Assembly (NCBI RefSeq): GCF_000708205.1
Contig: NW_014575553.1
Location: 187,143-210,840 of the forward strand
From: Mixia osmundae IAM 14324
Lineage: Eukaryota; Basidiomycota; Mixiomycetes; Mixiales; Mixiaceae
DNA length: 23,698 bases
Direction: 5' to 3'
Shown here: positions 10,007 through 19,674 of the stretch, piece by piece
Layout of the letters: the number at the start of each line of letters is the position of its first letter
Position numbering within the stretch: position 1 is the first letter of the stretch
Made by a program: the position numbers and the translations under genes
The notes under the pieces: model-generated
What the model was told of the DNA's origin: nothing
Database searches by the model: none
The model's input: the letters and a program-made list of their open reading frames with translations, nothing else

Positions 10007-11377
10007 ATGTCATCCGGCGAGGCGCTCAAGTTCATCAAGCAGCCTGCCCATGTCGGCATCATCGGCTGTCCCTTCAGGCACGTACAACCATCTCAAGCCA
10101 ATATTCTGAAGCTCATGAGACATTGTTTGTGCCAGCGGTGGACAACCGAAAGCCGGCGTGGACATAGGACCGCTGCAGCTTATCGAGGCAGGTCTGCTCG
10201 ACGATATCAAAGTGTGCAGTCCTGCAGAACACCCGAATTCCGCTCATGCTGTCTTCAGGGACTTGGATATGGCATCGTGTTTGACGGTCAGCTAGAATTT
10301 GAGCACTCAGAGGCGGATGACCCGCCCATTGGCATTCTCAAACGCCCTCGACTCGTGTATGTCCTGTCTGACAGCGCTCCCTTGCTGGCCGGAGAGCTCA
10401 CATGCAAACTACGTCAGATCTCGCGTCAATAAGACCGTTGCAGACACCATAGAAGCTAATGCTCGAGCTGGACGTCTCACCCTCACACTCGGCGGAGATC
10501 ACTCGCTGGCTAGTGCACGATCCCGAGCGCAGACATACATGCTGAACGTGTGGCTATACAGGCGATGGCCACCGTGTCTGGCACTTTTCGCGTTCATCCT
10601 GACGCGTGCTTGATCTGGATCGATGCCCATGCTGTGAGCCGCCCGGCATTATCTTCACTGAGCCTGCTGACGCTGCTCCAGGACCTCAATACGCCTCTGA
10701 CAACGGCAAGCATTCGGGCAGCCATATGTACGCACGCTCACTCAACGCGAACAGGAGAGTGGCAACTTGCACGGCTGTCCTGTCTCCTTCCTCCTGGGTC
10801 TCGAGGGATGTGACATACCCGAGTTCAGTTGGATCAAGCCGGTCCTCAAAGCAGACAGACTGGTCTACATCGGTCTCCGGGACATCGATGCAGGCGAACG
10901 ACGCATCCTCCGCGAGCAAAGTGCGTCGTATCCTGTCCTGCCCCACAAGCTTTGCTCAAGCTAGTGCGCAGAGATCAAGGCTTACAGCATGCACGATGTC
11001 GACAAGTATGGTATCGGCAGAGTCGTAGAGATGGCACTCGATCACGTCAATCCGAACCGGGATCGACCAATACATCTCAGCTTCGATGTTGACGCACTCG
11101 ATCCCTCGGTTGCGCCAAGCACGGGCACGCCCGTTCGTGGTGGCCTGACTTTCAGAGAGGGACACTACATCTGCGAGGCGATTGCCGAGACTGGCCTGCT
11201 CGTCAGCTTAGACATCATGGCTAGTGCTCTTGCATCTGCACGAATATGGCATGTTGACCTTTTGATCCTAACATACAGGAAGTAAACCCCTCGCTGGCCG
11301 ACAAGGATGCAGTCAAGCAGACGGTGGAAGTAGGGCGTAGCCTGACACGCTCTGCCCTGGGCGAGACCCTCCTCTAG
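10007..11377 (+). CDS. CAR1: Arginase
   Basis: Hydrolyses L-arginine to ornithine and urea; a Mn-dependent cytosolic enzyme of arginine catabolism. Nine exons: 10007-10077, 10136-10211, 10259-10356, 10418-10508, 10562-10633, 10682-10705, 10755-10920, 10972-11219 and 11279-11377. The joined sequence gives 314 residues, the usual arginase length. Manganese ligands are all present: H110 in GGDHSL, D133, H135 and D137 in DAHADLNTP, D238 and D240 in SFDVDALDP. Introns 2, 3, 5 and 7 are GT-AG. Introns 1, 4, 6 and 8 begin with GC (GCACGT, GCTAGT, GCAAGC, GCTAGT), because no GT choice keeps both frame and family sequence. All four have G at -1 and +5. Exon 6 is only 24 nt and carries D137. The symbol is by analogy to yeast. 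Confidence 0.94.
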
Positions 11378-11452
11378 ATCATCTCACAAAAGCCGCGTGG
11401 CGGCACACTCTCAATAGACATTAGACATACATAGACAGATGCATAGCAACAA

Positions 11453-12578
11453 TCAATGATGCGCTTTCGGTGCTGCGTCTGGCTCGTCCAACTTGGTCGC
11501 GTCCAGCGCGCCCGTCAGGTCTGCCACTTCCTTTGAGACCTCGTCTGCTTTGCCCTCTGCCGACGTGAGGCTTCCTTGCGCTCTACTGCGTTTGTTCGCA
11601 TCACACAATTTTTCAAAATCGTCCTACACCCCTATCAACAGAGCAAGGTGTCGAGAAGAGAGCACCCACAGTCCAGCCGAGTGCTTCGACAAGCTCCCGG
11701 ACGCCATCATCGCATTTGCCAAGATAGAGCACGTCTCTCGCCTTCTCGGGCCCTCCTCGCGCGCGGCCGTCAAAGTCGAAGCCATCGCTATATTGCATGC
11801 CCATAGTGCCCATACTGAAATCCCCCATCTCGCCGACGGCCTCGAGATTGATCAAGACACGTGGACATTCGTCTGGTACAGCATTGACGAGGCTTGCGAA
11901 GGGATGTACCGTCAGGGAAGTGCCCATGACGATGAGGAGATCACAGTCCTCTAGATCGCTGATGCGCTGATGGAACCGGCTGGGCAGTGCCTCGCCGAAG
12001 AAAACAATGTCGCTCTTTATGAGTGCGCGCTTCTTGCCTTTGCAAGAGGTCTCTGTACAGCGCAGCACCTGGCCTTGCATGATCCTATCCTTGATCTGCT
12101 CGGCAGTATGCTTCTTGCGGCACTTTAGGCAGGTTGCGGTGGCAAAGCTGCCATGTGCTTCCACAATCTTGTCGTCCGACACACCCGCTCTCCGTTCGAG
12201 CGTGTCGATGTTTTGCGTGAAAGCACGCAGCAGGAGCTTGCGATCCTCGAGCAGCTTGAAGAAGTAGTGACTCGGTGTTGGCTCATAATTGGCAGGCCAG
12301 AGTTCCTTTGCGAGCGCAAAGAAAGGCTCCGGCTTGTCGACAAAGTACTCAATGTCGAACACCGCCTCGGCATACGGCAGCTTGTACTTTTCAAGGTTTG
12401 CATAGAGTCCAGTCTTGGGGGAACGAAAGTCTGGAATGCCAGCGCTGGTGGAGATGCCAGCTCCTGTGAGGGTACAGACTCGCTTCACTTTCCCGGACTG
12501 GATGAGCTGTGCCACATCTTGTAGTATTGGGCGACCTCGGGCAGACTCAAAGATGGGCTTCGTCCTCGCTTTGGCCAT
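11453..12578 (-). CDS. HST2: Hst2/SIRT2-like NAD+-dependent protein deacetylase (sirtuin)
   Basis: Class I sirtuins remove acetyl groups from lysines, consuming NAD+. Exon 1 (12578-11670) carries the whole catalytic core: GAGIS (39-43), PDFRSP, TQNID (121-125), catalytic H142 in AHGSF, zinc cysteines 150, 153, 174 and 179, DIVFFGE, MGTSL and INLE. The open frame runs to 11613, but a 46-nt GT-AG intron (11669-11624) with in-phase ends joins ALGWT to DDFEKLCDANKRS and adds 57 residues ending at 11453, for 359 in total. The longer tail is charged and helical, as in Hst2 proteins, so I prefer it. The gene converges on arginase with 75 nt between stop codons and diverges from the mannosidase with 205 bp between ATGs. 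The Hst2 assignment over other class I members is by overall similarity. Confidence 0.92.
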
Positions 12579-12783
12579 CGTGACGCTCGAGCGCTTGGCC
12601 GCCCAGTGACTTCAAAGTTGGATGACGCCCGAGCTCTGCGCCTGGAATTTCTCGCGAATAGGCTGACTCTCAGAATTGCCCGCACAGACATTGCCTCCCT
12701 TCTGGAAGACGGGCTCTTTGCCGAAACATCATGTTTCTTCGTCCACCTCTGCCTCTCAGACGCTGTCCTCGCTTCATCGAGCC

Positions 12784-15253
12784 ATGGCCTCCACTTCTCT
12801 TGCCCTTCTGGCCGTCGCGACATTGGCCAGCGCCGTCGATTGGACGGCCTATGTTGACCCCTTTATCGGGACAACGAACGCCGGCAATGTCTGCCCGGGC
12901 GCATCTGTACCATTTGGTCTCGTCAAAATATCAGCTGATATGGCTGGCTATGCGCCCGCTGGCTACATTGGCGACATGTCAGCCGCGATTGAGGGCTTTG
13001 CACCCATCCATACATCCGGCATCGGAGGCGTCTATGGCTCGTATGCTTCCTTCAAGGTCATGCCTATGATCTGCGCCTCTTTCGAGACTTGCACTACGAG
13101 GATTGCTGATCGCTCAAGGCTTCGTCAGGCTGGCAAAGACAAGGCCTCGCCTGGTTACTTTGCGCTCACGCTCGACGATGGCATCCGCTTTGAGGCCACT
13201 TCGACCCGTCGGGCGGGTCTCGAGCGCATCACTTATCCTGCTAGCTCTCGATCCTGGCTCAGCATTGACCTGTCACACGATTCTGCAAATGGCTTCAGTG
13301 GTGGCAACATGACTATTGACCCTGTTGCCGGGCGCGTCACAGCGGGCGGTTTCTTCAAGCCTTCCTTCGGGCCAAGGGATGCTACGTACTCCGTGTACGC
13401 ATGCTACGATGTCGGGAAAGTCACCCAGTATGGTGTCTGGACCGGCGATGGCTATGATCTCAACGCAAAGGCCATCAACAAGACGTCTTTGACTTTGCCT
13501 GATCCACAGGGCGAGCAGCTTCAGTCCGGCGCTTTGCTTGAGCTAGACACATCGGCACAGCACAGCATTCGTGTCGGTGTCTCTTTCGTATCGGAAGAGC
13601 AGGCCTGCGCCAACGCAGATCAGGAGATCGGCCAGGATGACTTTGACACTGTGCTCAGCAAATCGCGAGCATTGTGGAATGAGAAGCTCTCGAGACTCGA
13701 GGTCGACGTCGACAAGACCAGCATCAATGTAACGAAGATGCTCTACAGCTCTTCCTACCGTTCGTTCCTCACGCCTAGCAATGCTACCGGAGAGCGCGTC
13801 GGCAGATTTGCAGACCCACCCTCGAACCGGCCGTTCTTCGATGACATCTATACATCGTACGTCAGCTCTTCTTCGTGGGTCCTACGAGCTGATCGCTACT
13901 CTAGTTGGGACACCTTTCGCACTGCGACCCCGTGGCTGTCGCTTCACTCACCTCAAGATCTAGGCGAGCTTGTCGGGACCTATCTCGATGGTTTCCAGCG
14001 CTTTGGCTATATCGAAGATGCTCGCGGCGAACAGCTTCCTGGATATGCGCAAGGGGGTAGTGATGCAGAGCCGATCCTTTCGGATTGGGTGGTCAAATAT
14101 GGCTCCTCCTTCAGCGTCGATGGCCAAGAGGTCATGTCTGCGCTTGATGCAGACGCAACGAATACGCCGAAGCAATGGATTGCTGGTGGCGGTCGAGAGA
14201 ACGATCTTTATGAGCAGTATGGCTATATCCCGACCAACGCACTGGTCGACGGCAATAGCGGCGTTCAGACTCGACAGGTCTCGCGCACTCTAGAGTATGC
14301 GTTCAATGACTTTACGGTGGCTACAGCTGCCCGGGCTCAAGGCAATCCAGACCGAGCAGACTTTTACTTCCAGCGCTCACTATATTATCGCAATGTCTTT
14401 GTCAATGCGAGCTTCGACGGGTTCACTGGCTTTGCACAACAGCGGCTGCCCAATGGATCATTTATTCTGCGCGACCCTCGTATCTGCTCACCACTCGATA
14501 CCAACGCGACCCGATCGTGCTCATTGCAGCAAGGCACAAGTGATGGGTTCTACGAGGCCAGCTCTTGGGAGTACTCTTTCTTTGCGCCGCATGATATGGC
14601 TGGTTTGATCGACTTGACAGCACAAGGCAATCGGACCGAGTTCATCCGTCGTCTAGATTACTTTTTTGACCAAGGTCTCTTCGACCCGTCGAACGAGCCC
14701 AGCTTTGCTACACCGCTAGCGTATCATTACGTGGACAGACCTGACCTGTCCATCAAAGCAGTGCGCAAGATTGTCGCCCAGAGCTTCGGCATCGGCAAAG
14801 ACGGTCTGCCCGGCAATGACGATCAGGCAGCAATGGCAACTTTACTTATATTCCATTTGTGAGGCTTTACTGTCAGTGTCATCATTCGTGCTGATCCCGC
14901 GTTGAAGACTGGGCATGTTCCCGGTACCCGGCACGACACAAATGCTGCTTGGCAGCCCCTCTCTTCCCTCCTTCAACATCACCAACGCGGGCACAAACAG
15001 TAAAGCGACGTTCAGCGTGACCGGATACGACCCAAGGACCCTCATGAACCCACCACCGGTGGACGCGAAACTGTATGTCAGATCGATAACGATCAACGGA
15101 CAAGCTCAGCCTTCGACATGCTTCGTCGATTTCCGCGACGTCTTCGTCAAGAACAGCACGATCGTCATCGAGCTGACAGCGAGCACGAAGGAAGGCGGCA
15201 CATGTCACGGTGCCGTTCCAGACTCACTCTCCACGGGCGGGTGGAAGCGATGA
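12784..15253 (+). CDS. Secreted GH92 alpha-mannosidase
   Basis: GH92 enzymes are Ca2+-dependent exo-alpha-mannosidases, mostly alpha-1,2, that trim mannans and N-glycans. ATG 12784 opens a clear signal peptide (MASTSLALLAVATLASA), so the enzyme should be secreted or vacuolar. Exons are 12784-13856, 13905-14858 and 14908-15253, giving 790 residues. Intron 1 (48 nt) has no stop and keeps frame, so it hides inside a long open frame; removing it restores the family block TSWDTFR. Intron 2 (49 nt) restores IFHLLGMFPVPGTTQMLLGSP. Other family marks are YVDPFIGT, PGASVPFGLVK, HTSGIGG, KASPGYF, TSTRRAGLER, YEASSWEYSFFAPHD and PGNDDQAAM, a motif implicated in catalysis. The stop codon is 4 nt from the stop of the sorting nexin on the other strand. 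Confidence 0.94.
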
Positions 15254-15257
15254 ATCG

Positions 15258-16652
15258 CTAGAATGCATTCTCGATTTGACCGTAGATGGCCGTCAGTCGT
15301 TCGTAAAGTGCGTGATTGAGCGATGCCATCGGCTTGACTGAGTCTCCGACGAGCGCGACTCGCCTGAAGAGGTAGAGTATCTCTTGCCACATGCAGAAGC
15401 GAATGTAGATCCGTCGCTTGAGGAGGACATCGATGGTCTTCTGGTCCTTTTCGATGATGTCGTAATACTTTTGCGTCTCTGCTTCGTAGCCTGGCTTTCG
15501 CTGCTCTTGCGCCTTTTGCGATCTGACGTATCGTATCAGCTCAGCTAGTGGGTGACATTGCGTGAAGATGTACCTCTTCGTCGCCCAGGCAATCTGCCGC
15601 TTCAGGGTCGCAACGTTGTCGGGCGAGAGTCTATCCTGACGCAAGAGCAAGAGGCGGAAGCCTGTGAAGAGCTCTCTGTGGGCTTTCAGGTTCTGTAGCG
15701 CTTCTTCCGTCTGTCTGTGCAAGTGATCGGTGGTGACTTGCGCGCTTGCACCGAGCGCATCGGCCAGTGCGAGTATGGGCGTGCTGACCGGCTGTAGCAG
15801 TGGTTGGCTGACGTTGGCGGCTAATTCGTCTGACCGCAGAGCGTCTAGTGTAGCGCGGAGGCCTTCCTCTGCCTTGGTCTGTTCGGCCATTTCGGCTCGC
15901 TGTTGTGCCGCGAGCGTCTCGAGAGCAGCCATGACGCGCGTCCATGCAGCCAAGAGGCCAGGCAAGACAGACTTGAGTGCAGCCAGACGGTCATCGAGAT
16001 CGGTGGGAACGCTCTCCTCCCTCGTGCCGGCTGCAAGGGGGCGCTCTACGGATTCCTCTTGCAGTGTGAAAGGCGTACTCTTTCGCCAGGCTGCAAGATC
16101 GGCCACTTCGGTGGAGAAAAAGGTCTGGAGCAAGCCGTCCCTCCTGAGGACGGGATGGGCGAGTGCGGCGTTACTGTAGCGCTGGAGACCGCGGCGGCGC
16201 TTGTCCATGAATGCCTGATCAGTCGCGAGCTGGGTGCCAGAGACAGCGAGTCTCTTGGGGGGCAGGCTGGGCAGCAATCTGAACGGGTACCTCGCGAGCA
16301 GGCAGTCGTTGAGCCAGGCAAAGTCGGAGTACCGCCTTCGGATGATTTGGCCCGTCGTCGAGCGAGTGAGCCGGTAGACTTGATATTTCCCGAGCCAGGA
16401 CCCTTGAAGGTCATCCTCGAGTACGACGGTGACCTTGCCCGGATCACCCGAGCTATCGTCGGTCTCCCAAGCAGCGAGCGGGTCGTAGCTCTCCCTGTCG
16501 GGCGTCGGCGTCACAGGATAGCCCGAGTAAAGCTCGGCGGCGTCAGACTGGCTCGGGCCTGCCGAACGTGTCCAAGGGTCGTTGCTCTCTGCTGAAGTGT
16601 CGGCTCGGTGTGCGAGGGGACCCGTGCTGTCGTCTGCCTCTCCATCTGACAT
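15258..16652 (-). CDS. MVP1: Mvp1/SNX8-type sorting nexin (PX-BAR)
   Basis: Mvp1 binds PI3P on endosomes and drives retrograde sorting and tubule scission. This is a single exon of 464 residues from ATG 16652. The frame is open further upstream but only from a TTG, and an ATG there would run into the divergent neighbour, so 16652 is preferred. An acidic disordered N-terminus of about 70 residues is followed by the PX domain (about 72-182), with RRYSDF (106-111), YPFRLLPSLPPKR and KRRRGLQRY. Residues from about 200 to the end form a helical BAR-like region that includes KRQIAWATKRYIF and KRRIYIRFCMWQEILYLFRR, typical of Mvp1. It is divergent from the Dep1/Sds3 gene with 115 bp between ATGs, and tail-to-tail with the mannosidase. 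Confidence 0.93.
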   Translation of the reverse strand: MSDGEADDSTGPLAHRADTSAESNDPWTRSAGPSQSDAAELYSGYPVTPTPDRESYDPLAAWETDDSSGDPGKVTVVLEDDLQGSWLGKYQVYRLTRSTTGQIIRRRYSDFAWLNDCLLARYPFRLLPSLPPKRLAVSGTQLATDQAFMDKRRRGLQRYSNAALAHPVLRRDGLLQTFFSTEVADLAAWRKSTPFTLQEESVERPLAAGTREESVPTDLDDRLAALKSVLPGLLAAWTRVMAALETLAAQQRAEMAEQTKAEEGLRATLDALRSDELAANVSQPLLQPVSTPILALADALGASAQVTTDHLHRQTEEALQNLKAHRELFTGFRLLLLRQDRLSPDNVATLKRQIAWATKRYIFTQCHPLAELIRYVRSQKAQEQRKPGYEAETQKYYDIIEKDQKTIDVLLKRRIYIRFCMWQEILYLFRRVALVGDSVKPMASLNHALYERLTAIYGQIENAF

Positions 16653-16767
16653 CGTGCGAGCCGGCAGAGCGCTCACAGAGGGGCTGACAGCGGATGGCAA
16701 GTCGGCAAGTCGTCGAGGCGCGCAAGCTCGAGCGAGTACGAGCGAGCCCGGCGTCAGGCTGAGCTCG
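16653..16767. promoter_or_regulatory. 115-bp divergent intergenic region, Mvp1 / Dep1
   Basis: This is the whole space between two divergent start codons. Both 5' leaders and both promoters must fit here or reach into the neighbour's coding sequence. I see no TATA element. The space keeps an open frame on both strands, which makes the longer frames misleading. Confidence 0.5.
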
Positions 16768-18683
16768 ATGGAGGGCTCAGAGTCGCCGCTGTCTGCAGCC
16801 TCGACGCTGCCTCTGCCTGATGAGGAGCCTGCCGAGCTGACAGCTGGTCTAGCTCGAGAAGGGTCAAGCTCAGATGGCTCACAGGGCGGTGGAGACGGCG
16901 ACAATCATGTCATAGCTGTACCGCAAGAGGTAGCTGAGCAGGAGCAGGACGACGAGGAGGAGGAGGAGGAGGAGGAGGAGGAGGAGGAAGAAGAAGAAGA
17001 GGAGGAGCAGGAGGAGTCTGATCGAGAGCCAACGCCTGCGCCTATGCCGGTCAAGCCAGCCGGCCGAGCTGGCAGGCGGCGAGCACCTCCTCAACCGGCA
17101 CAGGTAGCTTTGCCTTCCGGGTCCAGCTCGCCTGCCTCTCCCTCGATGACGAAGCCAGACGAGAGCTCGAGGCTGCCTGTGCTCGACCTCATCGATGCCA
17201 CTGATTCGTCTGAGCTGAGCGACAAGCCGCTCGCAACTGCTACTCCACGCCCACCCAAACGAGCGCCGCCCAAGTCCAGGAGAGCGCTCAACGGGACAGC
17301 GAACAAGCGAAGCAGGACAGCGACACAGGAAGAGACAGCGACTGATCATGGGCGTAGCTCGAGAGCTTCCTCGCGAGCTCAGTCTGCCGGGCTGCAGCCC
17401 CCGCCGCCCAAGCAGCACCAGCAACGTCGCAAGCACAGACTAGCGCCTGCACCTTCACGTTTGAGCGCGAGCTCAGCATCTCCCTCGCCGGACGAGGAGG
17501 GTAGCCCTGTCATCACCGGCAGAGCGGGTCAGCCCAGCCTTGCAGGTCCTGTGCCTACACTCTTGCTCGATCACATGGCAGACACGAGTGACATCGATCA
17601 TGAGGAGCAAGAGCCCGACGAAAGAGATGCGTCGGGGCAAGACGATGCGCAAGAGGAAGCGGAGGGCGACGAAGAGGAAGAAGTAGAAGAAGAAGACGAA
17701 CCAGATGGCAAGCCTGCCTCGTGTCCTACCCGGAAAGCCTGACTGACGCGTGCGCGACAGACGCGAGCGATGATCAGCTACAGCGGGTCAGGCTAGAAGC
17801 CATCGAGGACCTCGTCAAGATAGAGATCAATTTCGCAAGCCTGCGCGACCAGCTCTACGTAGAGCGGATGCACGACGTCAAGCTCGAGCGAGATGCTATA
17901 GACTCGGGTACAGTCTTCGCTCTCACGCTGGCGCACATCCAACTCAGGCTGGCATGATGACAGGCACGCATCCAGAACTGACACACGTAAACAAGATAAT
18001 CAGTGCACGGCGCGAGAGACGAATAGAACTCGCGCAAAGATGGCAAGAGGCGGGCGAAGCTGAGCAACTCATCAAGCAAGAATCCTCTGAGCGCGCTGTT
18101 TGGACTTGGTGGTCGGTGGGTCACATGTCTGCCATACCCGAGCCTTGCTCATCAGGGCCTCCAGGATAAACGCGCTGAGCTCAAGCGTGCATTGCTGCAA
18201 CATGTCAATGGCAAACGCAGGAAGCTAGATCGTGAGAAGCGATCAATAGAGCGGCCCTTTGACATGCCAACAGAGCAGATTCTTCAGCAACATGGGCCGA
18301 GCTATCCTCGACTGATGCCCATGCCAGACCTCGAGCTTCCCGAGAGCTTCAGGGAGTCCGACCATTTCACGATAGCCGAGCTCAGCACGCAGCAAAATGA
18401 GGAGGATCTCCGAGCAATGGGATTCATTATTGAGCCTCGAGCAAGGCAAAGACCGCCCCGTCCGCCGTCGCCTATTCGACCGCCTGGATTCATGCAACCA
18501 CCGCCTCAGCATTGGTCCAGGCTGGCACCACCGCGAGCGCCAGCCTATGACGAACGGTATGACGACGTCATGTCGTCGATGGCGCCCACTCTGCCCGACC
18601 TGCACCACCGAGACTATCGAGAGGCGCCGCTTATGCAAGGCGGTCCTCTGACGCTGCCGTTATTGCGTTCCACTTATCAATAG
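16768..18683 (+). CDS. Dep1/Sds3-family subunit of the Rpd3/Sin3 histone deacetylase complex
   Basis: Sds3, Dep1 and BRMS1-like proteins scaffold Rpd3/Sin3 deacetylase complexes. Exons are 16768-17707, 17761-17907, 17964-18115 and 18156-18683, giving 588 residues. The first third is disordered and acidic with a long Glu run; then come Lys/Arg/Ser/Pro-rich stretches and a second acidic block. The Sds3 domain spans exons 2-4: RLEAIEDLVKIEINFASLRD, LYVERMHDV, GTHPEL, RRERRIELAQRW, VWTWW and KRRKLDREKRSIERP. The C-terminus is Pro-rich. Intron 2 (56 nt) and intron 3 (40 nt) are GT-AG. Intron 1 is most likely a 53-nt GC-AG intron (17708-17760); a 38-nt GT-AG choice (17723-17760) keeps the same frame and adds five residues. 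ATG 16768 is the first in frame. Confidence 0.88.
16954..17016 (+). repeat. (GAG/GAA)n trinucleotide tract encoding poly-Glu
   Basis: About 20 purine triplets, mostly GAG with a GAA block, encode the poly-Glu run of the Dep1/Sds3 protein. The opposite strand is open as poly-Leu, a shadow frame. The tract is likely to vary in length between strains. Confidence 0.85.
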
Positions 18684-19294
18684 CATTCAATAGCGAGCGC
18701 GCTTATCGCTGCCATGCATATGCTGTTCCTTCTTCATCGCTTGGCTGGTCCTCCTGAATCAGCAGGAACCACCGTGGGCGGAGACGATGCCTACTTGTGC
18801 GCGTCCGAGTAGTACTCCCGCGAGCCTTGATCGACCTGGAATCTGCCGGTGCCAAAGTCCCATGTCGGCAGCTGACCCATCCTCTGTGCGCGTGCCTCCA
18901 GCAGCAGCGAGTTCCAATTGCTCGCCGAGCGTGCAGCTCGTTCCATCGCAACCCTTTCCATGCAGCTCACTCGTTGCGCTGATCCTACAGTGCCCCGGCG
19001 ATGGTGATCCCCGTCGGTCGAGCTGTCGCGTTGGCGTAGGCTACGTCGCGTGAGAGATTTGCGGCCTGCCTGCTGAATAATCAGAAAGCCACCGGACGGC
19101 CTGGATAGAGTTCAGCCCGTCGATCACAGCGATATCGTGTGGTTTGTGCAGCTTCAAGTTCGAGTCATATCTGCGCGGGCTTTGCGCTGGCCGCGTTTAA
19201 AGTAGCGTGAAGTCGGCCTGCTCTTCCATCCTCTTGCACACGAAGAAGACGACAGAGAAGCGACATCAGAAGAGCTTCGTCCAGGTCAGCGTAG
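18684..19294. other. Intergenic: upstream region of the bZIP gene
   Basis: About 610 bases with no supportable gene. An ATG-initiated frame at 18789-19053 has no recognisable features. A TTTAAA element at 19195-19200 is a possible TATA-like box and would place transcription start near 19225. A GTCAGC donor at 19285 with an ATACCAG acceptor ending at 19344 could form a 60-nt leader intron. Confidence 0.4.
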
Positions 19295-19346
19295 AAGAAC
19301 ACCATAGTCGGATCGACTGCACCCGCTTACCACAACAATACCAGTC

Positions 19347-19367
19347 ATGGCCTTCTTCCGCGCCTAA
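19347..19367 (+). other. Short upstream ORF (6 codons) in the bZIP leader
   Basis: This is the first ATG after the probable transcription start, in a good context (GTCATGG). It encodes MAFFRA then stop. Gcn4/Cpc-1 leaders in fungi use short upstream frames for translational control in amino-acid starvation, so this is a candidate regulatory uORF. Its use is inferred. Confidence 0.45.
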
Positions 19368-19452
19368 GTCGACCCTCGACCTCCCCGTCCACACTCGGTC
19401 AAACACGACTTGCTCGTTTGCCAGAGCCTCAGTACTCGCCTACAACGTCAAG

Positions 19453-19674
19453 ATGGTCTCCTCTATCATCCCATCACAATGTGCCCGCCTTAGAGCATCT
19501 CAGCAACAATCACAACCAAAACAGGACTGCTGCCAACGCCAACGACAGTCTCGCTTACAACAACAAAGTCAGCAGCAACAGGAGCCTACAGAGCTTCTCC
19601 AGTGTTGTCGAGGGCCCCAACCACTTCTCCAGTGTTGTTGCGGGCCACGAACACGTTTTTCCTTTGACGGATAG
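19453..19674 (+). other. Longer upstream ORF (73 codons) in the bZIP leader
   Basis: The second leader ATG (AAGATGG) opens a Gln-rich 73-codon frame in a different register from the bZIP and stops 94 nt before the first in-frame bZIP ATG at 19769. It overlaps the AUG-less part of the bZIP frame. It may be an inhibitory uORF as in cpc-1/GCN4-type leaders. Confidence 0.4.
19588..19636 (+). repeat. Short tandem repeat in the bZIP leader or extension
   Basis: CTTCTCCAGTGTTGT occurs twice, 30 nt apart, with similar following sequence (CGAGGGCCCC and TGCGGGCCAC). In the bZIP frame it gives SFSSVVEGP and HFSSVVAGH. The 30-nt period keeps the reading frame. Confidence 0.65.

Noticed and set aside
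16879-17436. 185-codon minus-strand frame with a poly-Leu run
   Set aside because: It is the mirror of the poly-Glu tract and the Dep1/Sds3 exon; it has no family sequence and lies fully inside a supported gene.
18787-19053. ATG-initiated 88-codon frame in the bZIP upstream region
   Set aside because: Composition is scattered Ser/Pro/Cys without domain, signal peptide or intron logic; likely chance.
19100-19175. Possible tRNA, from a GTTCGAGTC T-loop-like motif near 19156
   Set aside because: The bases around the loop do not pair as a T-stem and no acceptor stem or A-box fits.
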